Of a DNA stretch of 64,000 nt, positions 37,519 through 47,050 are shown piece after piece; positions within the stretch are counted from its first letter, which is position 1; every line of letters starts with the position of its first letter. Below the pieces are notes generated by a model. It saw nothing but the letters and a program-made list of their open reading frames with translations. It did not search any database and was not told the DNA's origin. The position numbers and the translations under genes are program-made. Origin of the DNA: Anaerovorax odorimutans DSM 5092 (GTDB lineage Bacteria; Bacillota; Clostridia; Peptostreptococcales; Anaerovoracaceae); NCBI RefSeq assembly GCF_000426305.1, contig NZ_AUFC01000019.1:1-64000 (forward strand). The letters are read 5' to 3'.

Positions 37519-38253
37519 ATGAATAATTCTGATTGTATTGTTTTAGATAAAGTAAATAAATATTTTGGAAATAAACAAGTATTGAAGAATATCTCTTTTA
37601 ATGTTCCTTACGGCTGTATATTTGGGCTTCTTGGTCCTTCTGGATGTGGAAAAACTACAACGGTAAAAATAATATCTGGAATTACAGAATCAAGTAGCGG
37701 AGATACATTTGTTCTCGGGGAAAAAATGCCAAAGCTTTTATTAATGAATAAAATTGGTTATATGGCACAATCAGATGCATTATATTCGGATATGTCTGCT
37801 GCGGAAAACTTAGCTTTTTTTGCTTCTCTCTACAACATGGATTCTAAAGAAGTAAAAAAAAGATTAATAGAAGTGATGGATTTAGTAAATCTTTCGGACC
37901 ACATGAATAAACCTGTAAAGGCCTTTTCAGGAGGAATGAAAAGACGGCTTTCTCTTGCTATGTCCATTATTCACAATCCTAAAGTACTGATTTTAGATGA
38001 ACCAACTGTTGGTATTGATCCACTATTACGTAAAAGTATTTGGAATGAATTATATAAAATGACATCTGCCGGTGTTACTATACTAGTCACAACCCATGTT
38101 ATGGATGAAGCAGAAAAATGCCATCAATTAGCCATGATGAGAGATGGTCTTTTAATTGCACAAGGATCACCTGCAGAATTGCAAAAACAAATAGGGGTGA
38201 AAAGTATTGAAGAAGCCTTTATTTATTATGGAGGTGGAGAAATTGAAGAGTAA
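37519..38253 (+). CDS. ABC transporter ATP-binding protein, cluster B
   Basis: A 244-residue nucleotide-binding subunit with Walker A GPSGCGKTT (39-47), signature FSGGMKRR and Walker B LILDEP, followed by a switch His in VTTHVMDEAE. It energises the ABC-2 permease downstream. The permease start lies inside its last codons, so the two are translationally coupled. No second ATPase occurs in this region, so it could also serve cluster A. Confidence 0.93.
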   Translation: MNNSDCIVLDKVNKYFGNKQVLKNISFNVPYGCIFGLLGPSGCGKTTTVKIISGITESSSGDTFVLGEKMPKLLLMNKIGYMAQSDALYSDMSAAENLAFFASLYNMDSKEVKKRLIEVMDLVNLSDHMNKPVKAFSGGMKRRLSLAMSIIHNPKVLILDEPTVGIDPLLRKSIWNELYKMTSAGVTILVTTHVMDEAEKCHQLAMMRDGLLIAQGSPAELQKQIGVKSIEEAFIYYGGGEIEE

Positions 38254-39259
38254 AATCATCGCGATACGTATATTAACTCAGCTTAAACATGATAAAAGAA
38301 CTTTAATGCTAGTATTGGCAGCACCTCTTCTCATGTTAACTCTCGTATACCTCATTTTAGATACGTCTGATACAGATTTTACAGTGGGTATAATTAATGC
38401 ACCCCAAAATTATGTTGAAAATTTATATAAAAATAATATAAAAACAATTAGATATAATGAAAATTCAAGCCAGAAAGCCTTAGAAAATGGAGATATTATA
38501 GCCACAGTCAATATGATCAGCGGAAAATTAAATATTAATATTGATGGAAGTAATTCTCAGAAATCAAATGCTGTTCTTACAATTTTAGAAGCTTCAAAAT
38601 TGAATCAAACTCAAAACAGACCTGACTTGAAAACAGAAGTTAATTATGTATATGGCTCATCAGATCTAGCTATGTTTGATAACTTCGGAGGAGCATTAAT
38701 AGGAATTTTAGTTTTCTTTTTTGTATTTTTGATTTCGGGGATATCATTTCTTAAAGAAAGAACTACCGGAACTTTAGAGAAACTTTTATCTACACCTATT
38801 AAACGATTTGAAATTGTATGTGGTTACGCAATAGGCTTTGGTATACTTACAATATTTCAATCGCTTTTAATTACTCTATTTGTAGTATATATTTTAGATG
38901 TTATGATGGTAGGATCAATCTGGCTTGTTCTGTTAATTACATTATTGTCTGCTATGACAGCTTTAACTTTAGGGATTTTAATTTCCACAGCTGCTGCTAG
39001 TGAATTTCAAATGGTTCAATTTATTCCTATAATTATTGTTCCTCAAATATTTTTTTCAGGTTTATTTGATCTTTCCCCCACTTGGAGTTTTATCGGTAAA
39101 TTTATGCCCCTTTATTATGTGGCAGACGCTCTAAATCAAGTAATGATTAATGGTAATGGTTTTTCTTATATTACATTAGATATTTTAATACTAATAGGTT
39201 TCAGTTCTGTATTTATTATAATGAATACTTTACTCTTAAAAAAATATCGAAGAATTTAA
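38243..39259 (+). CDS. ABC-2 type permease, cluster B
   Basis: A 338-residue permease with one N-terminal helix, an extracellular domain and about five C-terminal helices (from about residue 150). The frame opens upstream at 38207, but GGAGG stands 7 bases before TTG 38243, which overlaps the end of the ATPase gene by 11 bases, so a TTG start is the better choice. One permease per ATPase suggests a homodimer. Drug or lipid export is likely from family, not from sequence alone. Confidence 0.85.
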   Translation: MKSKIIAIRILTQLKHDKRTLMLVLAAPLLMLTLVYLILDTSDTDFTVGIINAPQNYVENLYKNNIKTIRYNENSSQKALENGDIIATVNMISGKLNINIDGSNSQKSNAVLTILEASKLNQTQNRPDLKTEVNYVYGSSDLAMFDNFGGALIGILVFFFVFLISGISFLKERTTGTLEKLLSTPIKRFEIVCGYAIGFGILTIFQSLLITLFVVYILDVMMVGSIWLVLLITLLSAMTALTLGILISTAAASEFQMVQFIPIIIVPQIFFSGLFDLSPTWSFIGKFMPLYYVADALNQVMINGNGFSYITLDILILIGFSSVFIIMNTLLLKKYRRI

Positions 39260-39273
39260 ATGGAGGTATCGAA

Positions 39274-40233
39274 ATGAAAAAAAAGATATTTATTTTAATT
39301 GTTCTATTAATTGTAATTGCTATATTAATAGTACTCTTTTTAAATAAAAACAATATTAAATTGACAGCTGAAGTGGAAGCAACCATGCTTCCTAGTACAT
39401 CGGAAGTATCAGGTAAGATTATAGAAATGCCTATAGAACTGGGACAAAATATTAATAAGGGTGATATTATTGCAATTATAGATAAAGCTGATTATGAATA
39501 CTCTCTTAAACAGCTTAAAATAAATTTAGAAAAAACAATACTATCTCTTAATGATATGAAAAAAAATACTAATGAAAATAATAGCGCACAAAATGAAATA
39601 AATATAGCAAATTCCAATTATAATACTGCCAATGCTGAAGCAGAAAAAGCACAGGAAGATTATGAACGAGCATTATCTCTTTATAATGATGGAGCCATTT
39701 CAAAAAACGAATTAGAAAATGCGAAACTTTCTTCAGACTTAGCTTCTTATTCTGTTGATACAGCAAAAGCAAAACTTAATAATGCCGAAAACAATTTATC
39801 TGAATCAACAATGCAATTAGATATTGAAAATATTGAAAATCAAATTCAACAAGCACAAGAAAAATTAGAAAAATATACTATAACAGCAGCAAAAAGCGGT
39901 ATTGTTATGTCTAAAAATTACGTGTTAGGTGATATTATTTCACCGGGATATAATTTAGCTGATATTTCAGTGGATGATGAAAAATACCTTGTCTTTTATT
40001 TACCAAAAGAACTTATTAATAAAATACAATATGATCAAAATATATCTTTTAAATACTCAGGAAAAATTCAAAAATCTAAGGTAAGATATATTGATGTTAC
40101 AAGTGAGTATACTCCTAAAGATTTTCAAACTACTGCCAATAAAAATAAAGAAAGCGTAAAAATAAAATTACTTCTTTCTAAAGATACTAAATTAAAACCT
40201 GGAGAAAAAGCAGAGATTATTTTTTCTAAGTAG
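39274..40233 (+). CDS. HlyD-type adaptor, cluster B
   Basis: A 319-residue adaptor with an N-terminal transmembrane segment (about 5-25), lipoyl half motifs (VSGKIIEMPIELGQNINKGD), a long Asn/Glu/Lys helical hairpin (about 85-190) and a C-terminal beta domain. It is distantly related to the cluster A adaptor. GGAGG precedes the ATG. It follows the permease by 14 bases, so the three genes form one operon. Confidence 0.9.
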   Translation: MKKKIFILIVLLIVIAILIVLFLNKNNIKLTAEVEATMLPSTSEVSGKIIEMPIELGQNINKGDIIAIIDKADYEYSLKQLKINLEKTILSLNDMKKNTNENNSAQNEINIANSNYNTANAEAEKAQEDYERALSLYNDGAISKNELENAKLSSDLASYSVDTAKAKLNNAENNLSESTMQLDIENIENQIQQAQEKLEKYTITAAKSGIVMSKNYVLGDIISPGYNLADISVDDEKYLVFYLPKELINKIQYDQNISFKYSGKIQKSKVRYIDVTSEYTPKDFQTTANKNKESVKIKLLLSKDTKLKPGEKAEIIFSK

Positions 40234-40322
40234 AGATTCTTGACGAAAAATGTAATATATTTTATAATTTAAAAGTAAATCGGCAATAAACGATTATTTA
40301 AATTATAAAAAAGGAGCAAAAA

Positions 40323-40640
40323 ATGAGACTTAGAAAAGAAGCTGATGATATGCAGGAAGAAGAAATACTGCTAGTTGCAAAAGTATCTGATGCCTTAGCA
40401 CATCCCGCAAGAATAAAAATATACAGATTTATTATGAAATGTAACAGAGAAAGAACAAGAGTATGTAATAAAGATGTTGTTGCTGCCTTTGATTACTCCC
40501 AGGCTACTATTTCCCAACACATAAAAAAGCTTGTACAGGCAGGTCTTATAGAAGTAAAAAAAGATGATAAATATTCCATATATTATGCTAATATTGGAAT
40601 CTTAATGAAATATTTAGATGCAACAAAAAAATTTGAATGA
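40323..40640 (+). CDS. ArsR-type winged-helix regulator
   Basis: A 105-residue winged-helix protein with AHPARIKIYRFI, the recognition helix region SQATISQHIKKLVQAGL and a beta-wing. The metal-binding CxC pattern of ArsR is absent, so it may sense another signal. AAGGAG precedes the ATG, 89 bases after the cluster B adaptor. It may be the last gene of that operon or separate. Confidence 0.85.
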   Translation: MRLRKEADDMQEEEILLVAKVSDALAHPARIKIYRFIMKCNRERTRVCNKDVVAAFDYSQATISQHIKKLVQAGLIEVKKDDKYSIYYANIGILMKYLDATKKFE

Positions 40641-40691
40641 CGCTTTTTTATATGAAATTTTTAATTTAATATAAGTGTATTTCTTTAACTT

Positions 40692-40724
40692 AAATAAGCA
40701 AGCAAATATTTTGCTTGCTTATTT
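40692..40724. terminator. terminator between the ArsR gene and the LtaS-like gene
   Basis: A perfect 15-bp stem AAATAAGCAAGCAAA with its complement and a 3-base loop is flanked by T-runs, so it can act in both directions between convergent genes. Confidence 0.85.
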
Positions 40725-40735
40725 TTATTAATATT

Positions 40736-42700
40736 TTATTCTGTTGTACTTAAAATCTCTTTATTCTTTTCTACTTGACTGACTTTCATTTTACTTACGT
40801 CATCTGGATCCACGTCTTCTAATAATCCTAATATAGTTGGACCTAAGAATATTGTATCTAATACTTCTCCGTCCATTGAGATTTTACTGAAAGGAGTAAA
40901 ATATTGACCTCTTATATAGTATTTTCCGCCAATTTCCACAACTTCATCAATCTTTATATCATTTACACCCATTTTTAGATCAGTGGGTTTAAATGGATTT
41001 TCTCCACCGTATATATAATGTTTACCATAAAGCATATCATATTGCAAAGCTTTTAAATTTTCCATATAATCTTTATCTTCTTTATGATTTTGATGATATT
41101 TAGTTAAAACACCTTCATGTATGGAAAGCCTGTTTAAAACTTCCGAACCAAGCTGATATGCATAAAGATCTTTATCTATGGCCTTCATATTAAAATTACT
41201 CCAAATAACATATTGGGTCTGATAAACATTACCGTTTTTTAAATCATTATCTGAAATAGTAAGCGGTGGAAGATGGTCTCCGTACATTACTAAAACTGTC
41301 TTTTCATTATAATTTGACAGCATATCCGTTAATTGTTTTATAAATTGATCCATCTCATGTATCTGTTCTAAATAATATTCATAAGCATAAGTTTCTCCTT
41401 TTGTCTTTATTCCTGAAACAGTAACTGATGGATTATCTATCATTTTTTTTGTTGGATACTGGCCATGTCCTTGTACTGATATAGTATATATAAAATCTTT
41501 ACCCTCCGTAGAATCTAATGCCGATTTTATTTCTCCTGTTAAAACATCGTCCTTTGCCCAATTTTTAGCAGTTTTAGAAACATTATTCATATATTCAAGA
41601 GAAGTAAATGTATCAAATCCCATCTTTGGAAAGACTATATTTCTTCCGTAAAAAGCACCTCTGTGGTTATGAATAGCATGTGCTGAATATCCTAAATTTT
41701 TCAAATCATAACAAAGGGTTTCGCAAGTTGATTTTTTTAATATAGATTTATACGGATATTCTCCGGGACCAAAGAATCTTACTCTCATCCCTGATAATAC
41801 TTCAAATTCTGTATTAGCAGTGCCTGCTCCAATAGATGGTACCGTTAAAAATCCTGATGAATATTTCTCTTTTAATTCCCTGAAATACGGAACAGGATCT
41901 TGAGAGAAAGTCAAATTCTTTTCGTATGTAGGATCAAAGAAAGATTCCAGCTGTAACATTATAATATTGGGGAAATCTTTACTGTCATTATTATTTTCCT
42001 TAGTTTGATTCATAGAAAGTTCATCAGGATCAAATATACTTAAAATTGTATCAGATGAGTAACCTTTTGGTGAATCAATTCCGGTATTTAACCAAGTGTT
42101 TACAAAACAATACGGAAAACCATAATCTCTGTATGCATAGCCTAAATTTCCAAAGTATATAGAAACCCAATTTCTATCAATTGCTAGATTAGTAGCTCCG
42201 GCCATTAAAATAACAAGAGCAAATATTCCTGCTATGGATTTTCTAAAATCAATCTTTTGCTTATGTTTTGGTGCAAAAATATATATAAGTATTAAGATAA
42301 TTGCAACTGCCACAAAACTGGCTATTATTGTAATTATCTCAGATACACTCAAATAATTCGTAATTAAAGCCAGCCCTGCATCAGCTAAAGCAAGGTCTTT
42401 AACCGTAAAAGGTGTCATTCTCGTATCTAAAATCACTCCGTTTGTAATGCCAAGACCCATCCATATTGTAGAAACAATCACATATATAAAAATCCTTCTT
42501 TTCACTAAAAATGCAACAGAAAATGTTACAAATATAATAAAAGAATTGAAGAAAAAGGTCATGGGAGATCCAATAATATATTCTAAACACTTTAATGCTG
42601 AATGTCTGCTTATTGTTTCTATTAAAAAATTTAAAACAATTGCTAATACTATACATAAAGCAATTGAATTGTGCAAATACTTTTCAAAAAACCTTTTCAT
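40736..42700 (-). CDS. LtaS-like phosphoglycerol transferase
   Basis: A 654-residue membrane sulfatase-family enzyme with five N-terminal helices (to about residue 170) and an outer catalytic domain. The nucleophile is Thr294 in GAGTANTEFE, with a metal ligand in QLESFF (about 250-255) and a C-terminal GDHLPPL. Such enzymes build glycerolphosphate polymers or modify the envelope. A C-terminal extension past residue 540 is unusual and unassigned. AAGGTGATAAA precedes the ATG. It is the last gene in the leftward rsmA-rnmV-divIC set. Confidence 0.88.
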   Translation of the reverse strand: MKRFFEKYLHNSIALCIVLAIVLNFLIETISRHSALKCLEYIIGSPMTFFFNSFIIFVTFSVAFLVKRRIFIYVIVSTIWMGLGITNGVILDTRMTPFTVKDLALADAGLALITNYLSVSEIITIIASFVAVAIILILIYIFAPKHKQKIDFRKSIAGIFALVILMAGATNLAIDRNWVSIYFGNLGYAYRDYGFPYCFVNTWLNTGIDSPKGYSSDTILSIFDPDELSMNQTKENNNDSKDFPNIIMLQLESFFDPTYEKNLTFSQDPVPYFRELKEKYSSGFLTVPSIGAGTANTEFEVLSGMRVRFFGPGEYPYKSILKKSTCETLCYDLKNLGYSAHAIHNHRGAFYGRNIVFPKMGFDTFTSLEYMNNVSKTAKNWAKDDVLTGEIKSALDSTEGKDFIYTISVQGHGQYPTKKMIDNPSVTVSGIKTKGETYAYEYYLEQIHEMDQFIKQLTDMLSNYNEKTVLVMYGDHLPPLTISDNDLKNGNVYQTQYVIWSNFNMKAIDKDLYAYQLGSEVLNRLSIHEGVLTKYHQNHKEDKDYMENLKALQYDMLYGKHYIYGGENPFKPTDLKMGVNDIKIDEVVEIGGKYYIRGQYFTPFSKISMDGEVLDTIFLGPTILGLLEDVDPDDVSKMKVSQVEKNKEILSTTE

Positions 42701-42722
42701 TTTATCACCTTTTCTATTTTAA

Positions 42723-43604
42723 TTAGTCTGTAAATGATTTACATTTTTTATCTATTTCATTCGCAATATTTGCAAATTCTGTAATATTCAAAGTTTCTGC
42801 TCTTCTGCTTGGTTCTATATCTGAGGCTTTTAAAATTTGTAAAATTTCTTCTTTTGACATACCATAAATGCCTGTTAAAGAATTAAGAAGTGTCTTTCTT
42901 CTCTGACCGAACCCTGACTTAATTACATTAAAAAACGTTTTCTCACTTATTAAATTAACCGGTTTTTCCTTTCTTATATCTAAACGAATTACAGAAGAAT
43001 CTACCTTTGGCTGAGGTATAAATACCTCCTTAGGCACATTTGCTATATGAGAAACACTGCAGTAATATTGAACTGCTACAGAAATAGCTCCATATATTCT
43101 TGAACCCGGTGCAGCCTTAATACGCTCTGCAACTTCTTTTTGAAGCATTATTGTAATGCTGTCTGCTTCTACTCCATCTTCTAATATTTTCATAATAATA
43201 GGCGTTGTAATATAATAAGGTAAATTACCGATTATTTTTACACCACTGATACTTTGATTTTTATTTTCTTCTATTATTTCTGATAAATTAGTCTTTAATA
43301 TATCTTTATTGATAACTTCAATATTATCATATTCTTTTAATGTTTCTTTTAAAATAGGAATAAGATTTTTATCAATTTCAACCGCAATTACTTTGGCCGC
43401 TTCTTTAGCAGCGAAAGTAGTCAATACTCCTACTCCTGGCCCGATTTCAATCACTAGATCTTTATCACAAATTAAAGAACCTTCTATTATTTTTTCAATT
43501 ATATTTTTATCAGTTAAAAAATTTTGACCTAAACTTTTAGAGAGTTTAAATCCATGCTTATCTTTTATTGCTTTTATGGTTTTTGGTGCATAAAGCTTGT
43601 CCAT
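42723..43604 (-). CDS. rsmA: 16S rRNA dimethyladenosine transferase
   Basis: A 293-residue methyltransferase (KsgA) that dimethylates two adenosines near the 3' end of 16S rRNA. Motifs: SLGQNFL near residue 23, VIEIGPGVGVLT (SAM-binding), NLPYYITTPI (catalytic) and FGQRRKTLLNSL in the C-terminal domain. Its start overlaps the end of rnmV by 31 bases, a common arrangement. The ribosome-binding site is weak (GAGA), which agrees with coupling. Confidence 0.96.
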   Translation of the reverse strand: MDKLYAPKTIKAIKDKHGFKLSKSLGQNFLTDKNIIEKIIEGSLICDKDLVIEIGPGVGVLTTFAAKEAAKVIAVEIDKNLIPILKETLKEYDNIEVINKDILKTNLSEIIEENKNQSISGVKIIGNLPYYITTPIIMKILEDGVEADSITIMLQKEVAERIKAAPGSRIYGAISVAVQYYCSVSHIANVPKEVFIPQPKVDSSVIRLDIRKEKPVNLISEKTFFNVIKSGFGQRRKTLLNSLTGIYGMSKEEILQILKASDIEPSRRAETLNITEFANIANEIDKKCKSFTD

Positions 43605-44119
43605 ATTTTCTCAAATTCCTCTCTTTTTACCCCATATTGATTTAATCTATTAACAAATTCTTTAGCATTGCCATATCCAATACCTAAAATTTTACCTATC
43701 CCCTCTCGATTTTTTGAAGCTTCAGACGCTCCTGCAAGCTTATATTTTATCATATCCTGCATTGTAAATTCAATTTTATTTTCAATAATTGTACATCTCG
43801 CTTTTGAAAGAGCTTCAATAATACTCTCTGCAGTTGCATTTTCAATTCCAATATCTCCATTTTTATTAGCTTCATTTCGAGTTAAATATGCATGTTTACT
43901 TTTAGGGAACTTTTCTTGTAACCTTTTCCTTATCTTTTCTCCTGCAAAATCAGGATCTGTAAATATAATAAGACCTCTTTCAATATATGCTTTTTCTATT
44001 AAATCAAATGTTTCTTTTTTTATACCAAATCCATGAGTTGCAATCGTAGTAGCTTCAACTGCTCTACTGATAGAGGCCTCATCATCTCTTCCTTCTACAA
44101 TAATTACTTCTTTTATCAT
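43574..44119 (-). CDS. rnmV: ribonuclease M5
   Basis: A 181-residue TOPRIM-domain RNase that trims 5S rRNA precursor. The TOPRIM acidic residues are seen in VIVEGRDDEASI and IFTDPDFAGEKIRKRL. The position upstream of rsmA is normal for Firmicutes. AGGAG precedes the ATG, 8 bases after divIC. Confidence 0.94.
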   Translation of the reverse strand: MIKEVIIVEGRDDEASISRAVEATTIATHGFGIKKETFDLIEKAYIERGLIIFTDPDFAGEKIRKRLQEKFPKSKHAYLTRNEANKNGDIGIENATAESIIEALSKARCTIIENKIEFTMQDMIKYKLAGASEASKNREGIGKILGIGYGNAKEFVNRLNQYGVKREEFEKIWTSFMHQKP

Positions 44120-44127
44120 TAAAGCTC

Positions 44128-44592
44128 CTATTCCGGTATAATTCCGCTGCTTGTAGATTTTTTTGTATTATCGGGAATAACATATAAAATTTCTCCCGGT
44201 TTTATCATTCTTAACATTTGCCTTGCCTGTTGTTCAATATATTCATCACTGTCTATCTGAGACAACTCGTATTCAAGTTTATCTTTTTCTTTATTTAGTT
44301 TTTTATTTTCCGCTTTCAATTGTGCTTCATTCATTCTTAAAGAAATTAAACTATATGCAGACATTCCAACTACTGTTATTATCAAAATGAAAATAACAGT
44401 ATAAATTAACCTTTTCCTTGCTGTTTTAACAGCTGCACGTCCTGTTTTTACGTATTTTTTATTCTTGCCTTTTGCTTTTGTCTTTGAAAGTTCTTTTCTT
44501 TTACGCCGTCTGTCTTCACGAGCTTCAGCCATGTCAATAACTCTACTTGTATCTTTAAATTCACGGCTACGTCTTTTCTTTCGTGTTAGCAT
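44128..44592 (-). CDS. divIC: septum formation initiator DivIC
   Basis: A 154-residue protein with a very basic cytoplasmic N-terminus (about 1-68), one transmembrane helix (about 69-90), an outer coiled coil (about 90-120) and a QMLRMIKPGEILYVI terminal segment. It matches DivIC/FtsB, which joins FtsL and DivIB at the division site. It lies downstream of yabP-yabQ, as in Bacillus subtilis and clostridia. AGGAGATAAG precedes the ATG. Confidence 0.9.
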   Translation of the reverse strand: MLTRKKRRSREFKDTSRVIDMAEAREDRRRKRKELSKTKAKGKNKKYVKTGRAAVKTARKRLIYTVIFILIITVVGMSAYSLISLRMNEAQLKAENKKLNKEKDKLEYELSQIDSDEYIEQQARQMLRMIKPGEILYVIPDNTKKSTSSGIIPE

Positions 44593-44631
44593 AAATTACT
44601 TATCTCCTATGAATAATCAATCATGATCATT

Positions 44632-44928
44632 TTAATGTTTTATTATACCATAAAAACACTTTTTCCACAAGAATACACCTACTCCAAAAGCAATAAAAGC
44701 ATGAATACTTATTTTGCCATAACTACAATAATATAGAAATGAAGAAATGATTAAAGCCGCAAAAATCCAAAATAATATATCTTCAATAAATAATACTACT
44801 TTACGAGGCTTTGTTTTATATTTTATCCAATCAAAAATTTCATAAAATATCATTATAGTCATTCCTGCATATAACATAATTAAAAATTCAAAAACTTGAT
44901 CTATAATGAGTTTATTTATGCCTGTCAT
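44632..44928 (-). CDS. yabQ: spore cortex biosynthesis protein YabQ
   Basis: A 98-residue membrane protein with about three hydrophobic segments (10-30, 45-65, 72-90), shorter than many YabQ proteins. It is recognised by position after yabP and by layout. YabQ is needed for cortex formation in sporulating Bacillus. Its ATG overlaps the yabP stop as ATGA, so the two are translationally coupled. Confidence 0.85.
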   Translation of the reverse strand: MTGINKLIIDQVFEFLIMLYAGMTIMIFYEIFDWIKYKTKPRKVVLFIEDILFWIFAALIISSFLYYCSYGKISIHAFIAFGVGVFLWKKCFYGIIKH

Positions 44929-45185
44929 TTTAATATTTTTCTCAGGAATCCTTTATCCTGTTTATCCTTTTTCTCTGTATATACGGCCGACATAATACTG
45001 CCTGTAATAATTGCCTTACCCTCTTCTAAATCCAACTTTTGTATATGCAACCCTTCCCCTTTAATTAAAATTCCACCACTTTCTAATAAAACTAAAATAC
45101 TTTGCTCATTAAAACTCTCTACATCCGAAACTTCTGTTATGGTAATTCTTTCTCTATTATCTATGCTGACTATATGATTTTCCAT
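44925..45185 (-). CDS. yabP: sporulation protein YabP
   Basis: An 86-residue YabP/YqfC-family protein (SIDNRERITITEVSDVESFN). It works with YabQ and the sporulation SigE programme in cortex formation. The frame opens at 45194 with GTG, but AAAGGAGG lies 8 bases before the ATG at 45185, so 86 residues is preferred. This ribosome-binding site is inside the hairpin that ends walK. Confidence 0.85.
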   Translation of the reverse strand: MENHIVSIDNRERITITEVSDVESFNEQSILVLLESGGILIKGEGLHIQKLDLEEGKAIITGSIMSAVYTEKKDKQDKGFLRKILK

Positions 45186-45190
45186 AAAAA

Positions 45191-45223
45191 ACACCTCCTT
45201 TTTTCTAATATATTAGGAGGTGT
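45191..45223 (-). terminator. walK terminator hairpin that contains the yabP ribosome-binding site
   Basis: On the minus strand ACACCTCCT (45215-45223) and AGGAGGTGT (45191-45199) form a 9-bp stem followed by six T residues. The 3' arm is the Shine-Dalgarno sequence of yabP. The hairpin starts 7 bases past the walK stop codon. Confidence 0.75.
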
Positions 45224-45229
45224 ATTAAT

Positions 45230-47047
45230 TTATTCTATATTTCGAATTCCTCTCATAGGTGCAAGGGGTAAAATAATTATAGCTTTAGTACCTTTTCCTT
45301 CTTTACTTTCTATTGTAATTCCTCCATTATGTTCTTCTACTATTTGTTTTGAAATAGCAAGTCCCAATCCGGTTCCTCCCATTGCTCTGGAGCGAGCTTT
45401 ATCAACTCTGTAAAAACGTTCAAAGACACGAGGAATTTCTGCTTCAGAAATTCCGATTCCATTATCGGTTATAATTATTTCAGCTTTAGAATCCTTTTTT
45501 ATAACATCTATATCTATTCTTCCACCGTCTTGAGTATATTTAATAGCATTGCTCAATACATTTAAAAATACTTGTTCCATTCTATCTTTATCAATTACAA
45601 CCATAACTTTGGAATTAATATCAAAAATACAGTTTAAGTGTTGGTTTTTGTTTTTTACAGTAAGTTCTACTTTTGTAACAACAGATTTTAGTAAACTAAT
45701 AAGATTACTATCCTTTTTAAACAGTTTTTCCTGTTGATAATCCAATCTTGAAAGCTGTAATAAATCTTTCACTAAGCGATTCATTCGATCCGCTTCTACA
45801 TCTATAATTTTCAAAAAACTTTGTGCTATTTCTTTATCCTCAACACCACCATCCATTAGTGTTTCAGTATAACTTTTAATAGATGTCAGAGGTGTTTTTA
45901 ATTCATGTGATACATTGGCAACAAAATCCATTTGCATATTTTCTAATTTCTGCCTTGCTGTAATATCCTGTATCATCATAATAATTCCTACATCAAGATC
46001 ATTTTCATCTTTAAATTTACCGTATCTTACTGCGAAGGTACATCCAGTATAATCAAAATTCTCCTCGCTTCCGCTGCCTTCACTGTTTTTCATAAGATTT
46101 TCCAAAATTAAATTACTATTGTAATCTTTAATTATATCATCATAATTTTTATTTTTTATATCATCTTCGCTAATATGCAGCATTTTCATTGCTGCCGGAT
46201 TTGCATGAATAATATTACCTGTTAAACTAACAGCAATAAGACCATCTGTCATATATCTTAATATTGTTTCAAGTTTAGTTTTTTCATTTGAAATCTCTGA
46301 AAGTGTAAGAGTAAGCTGCATCCTGAGAAAATTAAACATCTCCGCAAGGCGGCCTATTTCATCATCAGATTTAACACTAACCTCCTGACTGAAATCACCC
46401 TGCGCCATCTTTTCTGCTTTTTCTGTTACATCATTGATAGGTACAGTAATACTCTTAGCGATAATAAAACCTAATACAACTGTAATAAAAAGGGCCAATA
46501 CCATTGCTTTAACAAATATTTCTTTTGACCTGTTAATTGTTTTATAAATACTTGTTAAATCAGATCTAAGATATAAAACTCCTTTTGTATCTAAGTTTGA
46601 TATGGGAAATCCTAAATTTTTTGTTTGTTTTTGTGTTGTAGTCAAGCCATTAGATTCCGCTTTTTCACCATTTAGACCCTGCACAACAACATTTTTATCT
46701 AGTAGATCAATTGCATTGCTTTCTATAACATTTTCGTTATTGGATGCTATAATTTGGTAATCATCGTTTACAACAAAAATTTCTCCCTCAAACCCTTTTG
46801 TCCAAGCATCAATATTATCTTGAATTTCATCTTTATGTTTATTAAGATCATCATACTCACTCAGTGAAGTAATCATTCCGCTTTTATGAACTATCCTTGT
46901 CAAATTATCTCTTACCGAATCCATATAATAAGATTCCAGCTGGTTCATAATGAATATTCCTATTATAGTTGTAGCAATAAAAACAAGAAGAAAATATATA
47001 AAAACAATTTTCCATCGAATACTACTCCATGTTTTTTTCCAAATCAT
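45230..47047 (-). CDS. walK: sensor histidine kinase WalK-like
   Basis: A 605-residue kinase. Layout: transmembrane helix (about 14-33), outer sensor domain (34-180), second helix (181-203), HAMP (205-258), PAS (about 268-360), phosphoacceptor helix FVANVSHELKTPLTS (about 380) and ATPase domain with DNGIGI and GTGLGLAISKQ. WalK senses wall state and controls autolysins. The usual YycH/YycI partners are not next to it. AGGAGG, formed inside the last codons of walR, precedes the ATG. Confidence 0.92.
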   Translation of the reverse strand: MIWKKTWSSIRWKIVFIYFLLVFIATTIIGIFIMNQLESYYMDSVRDNLTRIVHKSGMITSLSEYDDLNKHKDEIQDNIDAWTKGFEGEIFVVNDDYQIIASNNENVIESNAIDLLDKNVVVQGLNGEKAESNGLTTTQKQTKNLGFPISNLDTKGVLYLRSDLTSIYKTINRSKEIFVKAMVLALFITVVLGFIIAKSITVPINDVTEKAEKMAQGDFSQEVSVKSDDEIGRLAEMFNFLRMQLTLTLSEISNEKTKLETILRYMTDGLIAVSLTGNIIHANPAAMKMLHISEDDIKNKNYDDIIKDYNSNLILENLMKNSEGSGSEENFDYTGCTFAVRYGKFKDENDLDVGIIMMIQDITARQKLENMQMDFVANVSHELKTPLTSIKSYTETLMDGGVEDKEIAQSFLKIIDVEADRMNRLVKDLLQLSRLDYQQEKLFKKDSNLISLLKSVVTKVELTVKNKNQHLNCIFDINSKVMVVIDKDRMEQVFLNVLSNAIKYTQDGGRIDIDVIKKDSKAEIIITDNGIGISEAEIPRVFERFYRVDKARSRAMGGTGLGLAISKQIVEEHNGGITIESKEGKGTKAIIILPLAPMRGIRNIE

Positions 47048-47050
47048 GCG

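Noticed and set aside
29789-40640. A genomic island with mobile element ends
   Set aside because: No transposase, integrase, tRNA end or flanking direct repeats were seen, although the content looks accessory.
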